Positions 48,801 through 61,200 of a stretch of 64,000 nt of DNA are shown here, in pieces. How positions within the stretch are numbered: position 1 is the first letter of the stretch; every line of letters begins with the position of its first letter. A program made the position numbers and the translations under genes. Origin of the DNA: Eutrigla gurnardus (Eukaryota; Chordata; Actinopteri; Perciformes; Triglidae); the NCBI GenBank assembly GCA_963514095.1, contig OY741285.1, positions 16,732,820 through 16,796,819 of the forward strand, given 5' to 3'. The notes below the pieces were generated by a model. The model saw only the letters and a program-made list of their open reading frames with translations, did no database searches and was not told the DNA's origin.

Positions 48801-49652
48801 AACATTCATGTTCAAGTATTAGCTATAATTATATCCTAACTGCACTTATCTCCTGTTACACTATCTCCTGTGACATGTTCACTTTAATTGTTTGTGATAT
48901 ATTCTTATAACCATGTTTTGATCCCATGTTTTGGTAAGGGGATATTTGAAGTGTTAAATAAACATTTTCATAAATCAAGTATATTTGCCCTTATGTTGTT
49001 AAAAGTATTAAGCATATGAAAAAAATACATTAAGGTACATTTAGAAGAAAAAAAATGTGCCCAAAAAATGCGATTAATTTGCGTTTAATCGCGAGTTAAC
49101 TATGGACAAAATGCGATTAAATCGCGATTAAAAAAATCAATCTTTTGACAGCCCTAATGATAAATTGTTTATTATTCTTTTTTTAAATGGGTCATTTTGC
49201 ATAATGAGTATTTTACTTTTGGTTCATTAAGTATATTTAATGAAACAAAACATGTTAATTGCATGTAACAGTATTTTTGCACTATGCTAGTACTACTTTT
49301 ACTTAAGTAAAGCTATGAATACTGCAAATTATCCATACATGCACAACAACTAAGGAATTCAAGGGAATGGATTAGCATAGAGTTAAAAATAAATCAATAC
49401 CATCAACATATAAACTATGTTTCATCAGGCTTGACAGACGTCAAATCATCAGATTCTTGTCTCCACTCTGTTTTGATCAAATATGTATGAATGAGTTTTG
49501 TCTTTGTAGTTTATAGTTCAGTGGAAAAAATGTCGAGCAATAGAGAGAAATGGAGTGAGAGAGGGAAGGGAAGTGAGGCGATACAATATGATCCAGACCG
49601 CTTCGACTGCAGATATCCAGTCATTCCACTGATGCATGGAAACATGTGCTGG

Positions 49653-49687
<35 letters not shown>

Positions 49688-50483
49688 CGCTTCTCAGGTC
49701 ACTGCACAATCAGGAAGACACAGATAAAGAGAAACGTAGCCTGACCAGCACCGACACAACTCGTCCTCCTCATCTCTGAGAGCCGACAGGGCCCGAGAGT
49801 GGCCTCGGTATCTGTCTGCTCAGGGAGCCCGGGAGTGTTGGATCCATTAGTGTCTGCTCTATCTGATTTACAGGTCGTCCTCTCCACATCTGATAATGGT
49901 TCAGGCTCCTTGAATATTTAAAGAATGGTTTGTCAGATACCTGCCAAACAAGCCTAACGAGATTGATGGAAAGTACCAATCAGTGAGTCAGATGATTGGC
50001 TGGGACAGTGGCACTGTGGCACCACTCACAATAGGGGATTTTTGTTGAAGCATCTTTTTTTTTTATGCATCATGTTGTGTTGGCTAACAGGATGTAAATC
50101 TGAATGACACCCATCATGGGAAAGGCAGTAGCAGAGTCTATTTTTTTGCAAACATAAAACTTTCGCTTCCCCTTTTCTCTACTGGAAATAGATTGCAGTA
50201 TCTATGTGAAGTGATGGCGATGTTCTACACTCAGCTCCCCCACCCCCTTTGGAATAAGCCTGCGCTTTCATTTTCGTGACATGTCATCGAACTAGATATC
50301 AATCAGCATGGACAAAGAATCCTAATCCACTCTTGTTAGAGAGCTGAGAGAGAGGAGAGAGGAGATGGATCTCCAGCCTTAGCAAGGACATTACAAAAAT
50401 GAGTATGGGGGAAGTAAAACAGAAATTTCCAAGAACAAATGAGAATTAACAGCATATTTACACAAAACCAAATTACAAAAAGG

Positions 50484-50525
<42 letters not shown>

Positions 50526-50904
50526 TGGTAGCATCAAGGGATCTCAATTTATATCGGTAAATGTTCTGACATCTCACGTTTTCCCTGTTGTCCACTTCAC
50601 TTTCAATTGTGCCGCGTTGGCTTTTTATAAATGGCCATTGACCACCCGTAAATCTCCCTGCTCCATTGCTGTTTTAGTGGAGCCGATACAATACATCCCT
50701 GTCGCGGGACATGTGCAGCTATGAGGGACGTCCCGTCACAGGCGAGGGGTGGGTGTAATTAATCTGGCACAATATTGACTCCTCGCTCTCAATCCCTCAG
50801 CCCCCAATATAGCTGTCCCCTCTTAATGTTTAATGTAGCGATCGATCCTCCCCCCCATGCTGTTACTGAAATGATATAATGAGCTCCCGCCGCCCACTGG
50901 GGTA

Positions 50905-50945
<41 letters not shown>

Positions 50946-53580
50946 GTTGCATTTGCTTGTTGCACTAAATGCCCCATACTAGCGTTTCAAACAGGCGTTT
51001 CAGGCGAAATGTGCCTTATCAGAAGGAGATAACACACACACACACACACACACAGGGCCGGGACACCTTGCTTGAAATTATCAGTGCACACATCCACAGC
51101 GCCCCCCCCCCCCCCCCCCCCTTCAGCCTCCCTTTCACCCTCTCTCTCAGTTTCCCGATCAGGATCTCGACCGTAATTCTCTGACAGCATGCTTGACCCT
51201 CTCTTACCCCTTCTCCTTCCCCTTATCTGCCTCCACGCTGATTTATCTGCGCTTTATCTCTATCAAGTCATCTATCAGGCCCTCCATCTCCTCTTACTCC
51301 TCTCCTGGACCCGCGAGGATCGATACACGGCCGCACGCTGGCTCTCAGCTCGCTCTACACACCTACTGGTCCGTGTCAGCGGGTTACCATACGGGCCGCC
51401 GCCCCTCTGCAGCCGCCGCCTCCTCTCACGTGCACGTGCATTTTGTGTGTGCGCGTGTGTGCGTGTGCTGGATTGTCAGGCATATGTGAAAGTGGAAAAC
51501 TGAGTGAGATCCAAGTATTAATGTTGGCCACGAAAGGGGAGCAATAACAGCTCTTAAAAGGATAATTCAGCTTTGTTGCTACTTGGGTTTTATTTTGATA
51601 GTTTTGGCCGTGAGTTTTAAGAGTTATGACAACATTGCACTCGCTGCAGTTGCTGCTCGGATCTGGGAACACGGTGGCTGCGAGACTGACAGAAACTGGA
51701 TTTCGGTTTAAGGACCTCTATGTCACCACAGAGAGAGGGGTGAGATCAGAGCGCAGATTTTCCAGCTCGCTCTCACCAAATGGTGCGTGAACGACACGAC
51801 GGTTTAGCGTCCAATAACAACTTAATCCTTGCTTTTTTTTGCGTGTCACTCTGTATGCACGTAGTCCTGCGATGCAAACACATATGTGCGAATACGCTAC
51901 GACAAATGATGGGACGTGTCAAACAAACACAGGACTTTCAACCAGGAGGCCGGTGTCCATGTCCCAAAGTGTTTGTCAAGTCATTTTAAGCTCAGTTCGT
52001 CGTGTGTTTTCGCCTCACGTACGTTACATTGTTTACGTTTCACTTATTCTACCTACTTATTTTAACCCCGACGGTGATGACTAGACTTAAATTAGTGCTT
52101 TTGTTGCCTTAATCTGTGGCCGTTTTGCAGTAATGATGTGACGTTAAAAAAAATTCCATGCAAAAAAGCCTAAAATGAGAAGATCATTAAAATATTTTGC
52201 TACTTACACTCCTTCCTGTCTTTGCTCAAAGGCATTCACGGCTTTGCATGTATGAAGAGTGACAGAAGTTGTCTAAAACATAACCAAATGAACAAATCGA
52301 GTGCCACCACAAGCTAAAACGGTGTTTGGGAGAGTCTCTGACACCGACTGACGATCCAAAACAATGCTTAATTTTAAGCATAACGACCTCTTTAGACACA
52401 TTTTAGCTTGATCATCTAAACCACTTTAATTGGAGGTAAAACCAAAAAGAGAACACACCCAATGATGAAAATAATTCCCCGTTGCACAGGAGAACTGTGC
52501 GGTAAGTCGAAATTTAAGAAGCCCGACTATGAACTTAATTTGTTAAGTTGTGCTAACTTGTGGGTTTTTTTACAACCCGTCTGACCTTTCTTGCGCCATC
52601 TTTGTTAGCGACGTCACCGGCAGTGAAAGTCCAGAACTCACCAGCAGTCCATAGAAACGTGGACACAACGAGCTCAGTGGGAGGAGCTGGTCCTACTTTA
52701 ACCACAAGGATGGCGGTTGGACTTGAAATGTACTTGTATGTATGTGATGGTTGTCATCAAAGTTGAATAGTTAACTATTAAAACGATCAAACCGGACGTC
52801 GGCGCTGCCACGGTCGACCCGCTTCCAGTATCTTCTCATTAATGCCCCGTTTCCAGTCGGACTCCTGTTATTTTAACGGCCTCGCCCCGTCTCTCTCCAA
52901 GCATCTGTTCCCCTCTTTGCTCGCTTCAGAGAGGAAACATTCCAGCTGCAGAGAGCAGAGCGTTCCCCCGCTGGAGTAAACACACCAACACTGGACGCTG
53001 GAAACGCAGCGGCACGCATACGAGCAACACACACACACACACACTCACTCTCCTGTAATAAAACACACACTGCCGTCCATTCACAAAGCTATGCTGCTGA
53101 CACTCGGGCTGCGCTGCCTGGCTCAAATCCCCCCCCCCCCCGGCTTTGACAGGGCTGTTCTGAATCAACACGCCGAGGTACAGCTTTAACTTCCCTACTG
53201 GAAGCTGTTAAACGCCTATTACTCTACATGCCCGGCCTTTTTACGAACCCAATTTTCATTGGATGTGATTGACTGAAGATGACAGGAAAAAATCCACAAA
53301 ACTAGCGGTTCTACTTCTTCAGACCTTGTTTGTCATCATTCAAAAGACCACGGCAAAAAACAAAATGCAATAAAAGTATGAATCTGTAAACGTAGAGTTG
53401 AGATCTTGAAAGAATATTTGTTAAATGAAAGTAGAAATAGGCTTGCATCTCTGCTAGGTGTTGTTAGTGTTGGAATAACAGCCCCCCCATGTCATGAATG
53501 AAGGTTCACTCCCCTTTAACTCAATGTGCTGCCTCAGCCAGTCTTTCACAACCAGCCCATTCATAAAACTGCAGGGCTGA

Positions 53581-53622
<42 letters not shown>

Positions 53623-53897
53623 TGTAAGTGGATTTGAGCCTGTCAAAAGAAATCATCTGTTCATGGAGGAGAAATCAACCATTTGAGCAAAATAAAATGC
53701 TGCAACAAACAGACACGGAAGAAAGTTAACCCGGTCTGCTCTCCCCCGGGCGGGCGGGCGGGCGAGCGAGCTAGCAGGCGAGCAGGAGAGCGAGCAGAGT
53801 CCGTGCAGGCACCTGGCTTGTTTTTCTGCACACTTTGTTGCATAGCAGCTGTATTTTGGAAAGTGGAGAACACAGAGAGGCATGTTTCTCTTGTGAG

Positions 53898-53957
<60 letters not shown>

Positions 53958-55185
53958 CTCCCAACAGGACCCGAATGGGACCCAGTTCTGATCCAGAAAA
54001 ACAACCCAAACAAGAGGAAGGCTGTGAAGTCATGACAAAGCAGAACACACAGAGACGACACTCTGCTGGGAGGATTTGGTTCGAGCCGGCTTACTGGAAC
54101 TGTTCCTTCCCTCCTGTTCTATTCTCTCTTTGTTCACTTTTTTGATACTTGATCAATTATTTTTTTAAACATGCAAAACAAGACCTGGTTCTAATCGTCT
54201 AATTGTGAGGATTTGCTGATCTTGTGATCGTGATCTGACCATCCAACAAGTATTTAATTGCATTGTATTCTACAATAAAAGGCGTTGCCAACAAGCCGAC
54301 AACATGATATATATGATGAGAAGTGGTTTAAGGTGATGCCGATGGTGAGATACGATAAAAAAATAAATAAAAAGAAGCTTTCAGCGTCTCTCTTCTTCCT
54401 CTCTATTCTCGCGTTTCCTCTCTTTGCTAAACTTGCTTTTTGAAAAAGCAGTGTAACTGCATTCTATAGCCACAACTTCCTATATAATTACTGCAAGGCA
54501 CAAAACTAAACAATCGTCCCACACAGCTCTGAAATCACTGGATTAGTTCACATCTTGGATCACTCAATGTGTGTGTAGAGAGAGAGAGAGAGGTTGAGAG
54601 AAAAGGGAAAGGGGAGGGAGGGGAGTCCAGATTTTTAAATGCGACTTGTAGAGACACAGGAAGGGGGGGAGGGGTTTGGAGTATCCACTTGGAGGGGAGG
54701 GGGTGTCTGTAGTACTGTAGGGCTTTTTTATGAATGAAGAGCGAAGGAGAGAGAGCAGCAGAGGACTGAAGAGAGAGAGAGAGAGGGGGGGGAGGGAGAG
54801 AGAGGCACACTTCCTCTTACGCATGCAGGGAAGAAAATTTATGAATGGGTCACATCTCCCCGAGCTGCTCCAAGTGTAAACAACGTGCTCGGACAAAGAA
54901 GAAGGCGCTCTCGGTGCAGACGGCGCCTCGGCGGACGCCACGACGCTGTAGTGTTTTTACAAAGTGGTGACACGTTCAGACAGCATCTGCACCATGAGGT
55001 GTGACTGACACCGCCGCGTGTTTCTTGCAGTTAACACACAAAAGGAATCAGAACAATCAGCTCCTCTTCATGAGATTTAAAAAAACAATCACATCCTTAT
55101 TTTCTTCCACGCCGCGGGGGCCAATCACAACAGCTTGATGGGGGAGAAAATATGATGCAGCCGTTATCACCAATGGCTCAGTTAC

Positions 55186-55227
<42 letters not shown>

Positions 55228-58200
55228 TGCACCAGCAAGTACATAAAAGTTGCACGTTTGCATAATAACCTTCCCGCAATGGCAGCCTGCAGACAGAGCA
55301 CGCTTGTTAGCGGCGGATGGAGGGAGAGCGGACCAGATGAGATAGATTTACCAGATGTGCAGGTATTGCACAATCCCCCCCCCACCCATCTCCTCCTCTC
55401 CCCCCTAACATTCCTACATGCTCCCGGTGTTTTCGCCTCTCTTCTTTTAGCTGTTTTGGTCTCTCGTTGACGGCACACCCATGCAGGTAACAACCTGACT
55501 CAGTCAACAACAATGTTTCATTCTAGCAGGGCGCTGTTTCCGATGCCAGCCTCAATTAGATCTCCGCTCACCTGGGATTAGGGCTTTGCTTTATGTTCCT
55601 TTTTTATGTGCTACAGTTTCCAAAACAGGTGAGTCACTTGTTTTTCTAAAAACCTACACCAGACACTGAGAATGCCCTCCAGCTCCGTGCGGGGAAACGA
55701 TACGCCTTTTTATGCTTTTAATAGATCACAAACACAAAAGATGAATATATTTGAAAGTTGCTCGTCAGCTTCGGTTTCCCACGAATCGATGCTGAATAGA
55801 GATGCTCAAAGCGGACCAGCAGGGACACTGTCTGTCAACGCAGGACACGTCTCCGCCGCGTATAAGCGAGCTGCCCGTCAAACCGGGGCCCCGCGTGACC
55901 CTGCAAATCACACCCTGGTCAACCGTTAGCAGAGGCCTGACAGCTGATTGGCTGACAGGTCAGGGGGGTTAAGTAGACACGACCCCCCGCGTGCCCTCGG
56001 GGTTCATCTGCACTTCCTGCTCCACATTGTTGGCAAACAGACTGGCTGAGCGCTTGTGACTGGTGAGCTGGTTGAATCACATGGTGTTTAAACAAAGTGT
56101 CAGGGAGAGGAAGCGCCTTTGACCGGGACTGAAAGCTGTCAGTTTTACTTAGAGGAAGGGATAAGATTCAACGTATGTCCAATTCTCTTTTTCACTATTT
56201 CAGTGTGGCTGCTGAAGGCGGAGAACGTGTTGAATGGGGGACAGGAGAGAAAGAGCGACACGTCAAACCCACCCAGATCCTGAACCGCCATTGTTAGGAC
56301 TCACAACAAGCAAAAGGGAAACTCATTCAAATAGCCGCTCAGATGTGCAGCCCAGGAATTTGCTTTTCTATTTTACACCTTCCGATCCGGGACAAAGGGC
56401 CATCTTTGTACCTGAGCCACTGAATATTCCTGCTTCTTTTTTTACCGGTTTCCTGGGCCGTACCCATTCAGCTTTTCAAAGGCATGCAAATGGCAACACG
56501 TAATGCCGGCACCCAAAATTGACTTTGTGGCGAGCGGCTCATTAGGCCTTCTGTTTCTGCGTTTGCTAACGTCTGTCAAAGAGCTGCTTGTAACATCAGC
56601 GGGTTACAGGATCCCCCATCTTAAGGCGGTTTCACAGCCCCAATATGTGGATCTCATCCTCACGTGCTTATTACATGCATACTTCAGCTGCAGGCCGGAT
56701 CTGTGTCCTCGGACAGCTCTGTTTGTTGCACAGATCAATGTCTGATTGAATAAACAATAGAAAAATGATGGGATCCGTGCACTATACGGTCAGAGATCAG
56801 ATTCCGTGGCCTGGACACATACGTTTAAAAAGGACGCAGAAAGTGAAAGTACTCACAGTTCTCAGAATGGAAATCAGGAACAAACTGCTCGTCGCTGTCA
56901 GGAACCTGAGCTGAAATCAGAAAGAAGAAACCATATTTAACTTTTTTTTAAATTATTTTTATTATTAAACTCAGGACAAAATCGGACCTTTCTCCTTTCT
57001 TCCTCTCTCATTCTGTCTTAATGTTCTCTTTGGGATATGACTCATCCAGCCGACCTTCACTTCATGGTTTTTACTTTGCAACGTTGTGTGGCCTTCATGC
57101 GTGGAGAACCAAAGTCTTCAATATGGGATAGATAAACAAACACAGAGCCAAGAAATTGCAACACAATTCACCAATCTCAGTGTAATGTTTCCTCCTGCTT
57201 CTTTCCAGCGAAAAGCCGTTATTGAAGCATTCTTTTTAAAATACAAAATGTCCTTTTTCCAAAGTCTGTTTATAATTTACCATTTTTAACGATGCCACTT
57301 TTGAAAATATTTATTTGTAAATCAAGACAAAAGAGGGCAAAGCTATTTATGTCACGTTGATGTGCCATCAGGAGGTAGTTAAAGACTCCCATCTCCAACA
57401 AAACGTCCCATTTAAAGACACGTAACTACTTTCTTGACCACACAAACAAGTCAGACAACATGTTTTTATAAGCAGCTGTTTCTCCCATTTCCATTGTAGA
57501 AATCCAGACAGACTAAACAGGCTCTCCTGGCTGAACGAGAAATCAGCCCAGCGGTGATTCAGACCGACGGACCTCGTCCCAAAGGTGTCGGGGACTCTTA
57601 ACAATCTCAGGTAGTCTGGATTTCATCAGGATGCGTGGACGAGGCTTCGCTCTCATATACACCAGACAACAGAGCTTAAACAGGTACCCTAAAGATCCGA
57701 TCACGCCATCCTTCCTATTCAGACAAAAAAAACGTTGGCTTATATCACATCGGGTGCGATGCTTAAGGTGTCACAAAGTTTGGCAATAAACTCTTTTCTG
57801 ATTCCGATTCATCTCATCTCGGATCTAACTGGGAAAAAAGAGCCCAGTCAGAGATGTCGAGTCCAGGTGCAGAACAGCCAAACAGACACTATTGTGCAAC
57901 CCTTTTATTCTTGTTTTAGGAATCCAAACCCCTTCACAATTGTCCTTTTTGGGGGCTTTAGTCACACAATCAAGGTTTGGAAGAGCCCAAATCGTTCGCC
58001 TGCCAGCACCCTGCTCGGGGGCCAGGAGGTCAAATTCACCCACTTAACCGTGAGTGTGATGGCATTTTTTGTGTGTGTTTGCCTGCTCCCGAATTAATGA
58101 TCTCAACCCCCGAACATAGAACAAGAACCAGGGCTAAGCAAACCTGGCTCCACTCCAGCTCCACAAGTTTCTTGTTTTTAAAAAAAAAAAGTGTTTCCAT

Positions 58201-61200
58201 TACTCGAGGCCTCACACTTACGTCATGGTACGAGCTAACTGGTAGGGAAAAGTTGATGGCTATCATTAAATATCATGAACTCAATCAGGGGCGTAATGGG
58301 CTACAAAACAAAGTGGTACCATGTTGCGGCACCATTTGCTCACTAAAACGGCCAAAAGGGCCGTAAATAATAAAACACATACATAACAGAAGAGACTAAA
58401 GTAGCAGGATCCACCATGACTGTAACCTCCACCAAGAGCCTAAATCTGACCTCAGCAGCCTCTCTCACTTTACTCATCATTGTGGTTTCCAGACAATGAT
58501 ACACAGCACAGAAACCAAAACTCAAGAGACAGAGAGAGAGAGCAACGGAGACAGAGGACAAAAAGAGGAAATAAGAAATCCAAATCCACTTTCTTGTCGT
58601 CACACTCCTCCTTCCTGTGCAGAGGAAACCGGATGATGGCGTTTTGGAGGCATGTTCAGATAAAAACGACATCGATTTCTTATACGATGCCGCATCCTGT
58701 GGCTTACTATACCATAATAATATTAGCCCCTTTTAACTTTACAGTCTGTCGCCCTCAGGGAGCGGGGGGAAGCTGCTGCGTGAGACAGAGCAGGGGCCGA
58801 TATTCAGCTCAGCAGATCCAACGATCAATCATATCCGCTAGTTTCAACATGTCCAAAAACAGGAACATGCCGGACCTCATAAAAAAATACAAAGGAGGCA
58901 GGAGGAAAAGAAACACGGACTATGAACGTCGGACGTTTTATCGTGTGTTTGTGTCCGTGCACACTTTTCCCTGCGCGTGCACGAGCATCTGACTTGTTTC
59001 CAGGAACACCTCGTCAGGAACCTTCGGGATGCAAGTCAGCACAAGAAGCAAAAGTGTGTTTATACGAGCGCAGACGCATGTTTCTCCCCGATGCTTCCAG
59101 GCACCTTGAATGACTTTTTTTGTTTTTTCTCTCTCAGTGGGAGATCCTGGGAGGAGCCACGCCAGCCTCAGTCATATAAACCTAAAAGGCCAAAATGAGA
59201 CAAGATGTGACAAGCTCCTGAACTCTTGCCATTCACTACTTCACCCTTCTCTGTCTCTCTCCCTCTTGCTTCCGCTCTGCTTTGGTGAAGAAAGAAAAAC
59301 TCCCTCCAGCTACCCAGCTTTTACAATCTTGGTGAATCCCTCACAACTGCAATCAGTCATGATAAGGTCTTTAATTAATGCGACAGGAAAGGAGAGGACT
59401 TAGCTGAGGGAAGCTGAAAACAAGCCCCTACTTAGGGGTTAAATAACACTTTGATAAAAGCAACACTTCCATCTTTCTGTCCGTTTTTTTTTCTCTATTT
59501 TGACTCTGTGACTCAACAATAAGCTACCGCCACAATTTGTACAGAAAATAATGTTTCCTTTTAAAGGGCCAGTTCACCAAAATTACACCAACAACAAACC
59601 CATACTTTCTCAATCATCTCAGTTGGTATCGACTTGTGTAGATGGGCTAGTTTTGGTTTTATTTGGTTTTTAAAATATCAATCGATATCTGCCGCCACAT
59701 GAATCAATGGTTGTGGATGTGTTTTGGCGCTTAAACCCGGAGACAGCAGCCTCGCTATTTTAAACCGTTCAGGAACGTGTTGTCCTGGAGACCATTTCTT
59801 TGGTAGAAAATACTTCCAGAGTTCTGAGTTGTTTCTGGATAGACATCTTTTTGATCAAACTTTGGAGGACCACAAACTAAAATCCCTCTCCGCTCCATCG
59901 TCGGGAGGCGGTGGCATAAATCTCAGAGGCTGATATTTCCCGTAAAGACGACACTCCACTATAAAAGGTAGGTGAGAAAAAGCCGAAGCTTTTAAAAGGG
60001 GGAGCTTTACAGTGAAATCTGTGAATACAAATAGGCTCCAGCTTTGAAGAGTCACCCATTGTTGCAGTTTTATGGGGCTCTGGCTCTTTGTGTGCGTGAG
60101 ACGCTGGTGTGAAGTGAACTTGCTGGGTTTCTTTTTTTTTTTTTTGACGCTGCATGAGAAAAAAGGTGAGAAAGCCAAACGTGGATGCAGCATTGTTTGG
60201 CCGCCAGGGGAGTGGGCTGTATTTAAATGTGTGGTCTTCACGACGGACGCGGCCGAGGCGACTGGAAACGCACCACTTCCCTGCTGGTTTGCTGACCTGC
60301 TGTAGGCCTCAAATACTGAAGACATTATAGTTCTTAGAAATATGAGAAATCGCTTTCAAAATCCTGCTTTTATCTAATACACCAGGTGAGTATACACTGT
60401 ATACTTGACTCATGAGAATAGCATTTACATAGAATAAACATTCTGCCATAACTTATTATAAAAACTTGAAATAATTATTTGCATCTGATTTGGTTTTTAC
60501 CACAAAAAAATTAGTATTACATTCTTAATACACCAACAGCTCAACTACAAGTCCACTGGATGCTCCAACTCTCCACATCACACTTGTATAAGCTGCATAT
60601 TTGGCCCAAAAATGGCTGGAACACATCACGCTTTAAAGTGTAAGTTTGGCGGAAATTGAAAATAAAGCTATTTTCTGAATGAAAATACATCAACTAAGCC
60701 GTGGAGGAAGTAATTTTCGCTCATCACGCAGTTCAGAGCTAGCACGGGCGGGAGCTAGAGTCCAAAATCGCAAACAGTGGGTTAGTATGGGGCCTACAGC
60801 CACACGCTTTCAAAATCGCATTTTTAAACCACTAACATTGCTCAAAACAGCGCCAAACCTCGTCAGCAGCTTGCTCTGGGTGTCTACACATAAAACGAAG
60901 CACCAACAACTCAGTTCATGAACCCGAAGTTTATAACAGAAGACAGTTAAGAACACTCACCAATTCTACCCCTGCCAGCTCCTCGCGAAGGATAGTCCGT
61001 AAGTGTCGATTACTGAACGCAATGCAAAACGAGGGAGACCACTGAAGATTTCGCCCAGAATAAAATGAGTATACTTTTAAATTAGTGGCAGTTTGGCCAA
61101 ATATAAGTTAATAACGGTGGGTAAAAACGTCGGGATAGTTTGTATACACTTCCAATCAGTTCAAGACAGCAGCCTTATCTGAAGCACATACATGTCACGC

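Larger units (their letters stand above)
42516..56856 (-). other. etv4: etv4 intron 4 (14.3 kb)
   Basis: The largest intron. It contains many simple repeats and a BED-finger hAT element. It also holds one GC-richer patch at 47.6-48.3 kb that could be a promoter or alternative first exon. No other gene was recognised. Remaining parts (43.2-46.1, 46.2-47.5, 49.2-50.4, 51.1-53.5 and 54-56.8 kb) show nothing identifiable by eye. Confidence 0.7.

Noticed and set aside
53653..54048. Frames with Ser-Leu or Glu-Arg repeats
   Set aside because: These are translations of the AG/CT polypurine tract.
54535..54941. Minus-strand frames of 91 and 125 codons
   Set aside because: Composition is dominated by simple CT/GA repeats, with no domain or splice evidence linking them to etv4.
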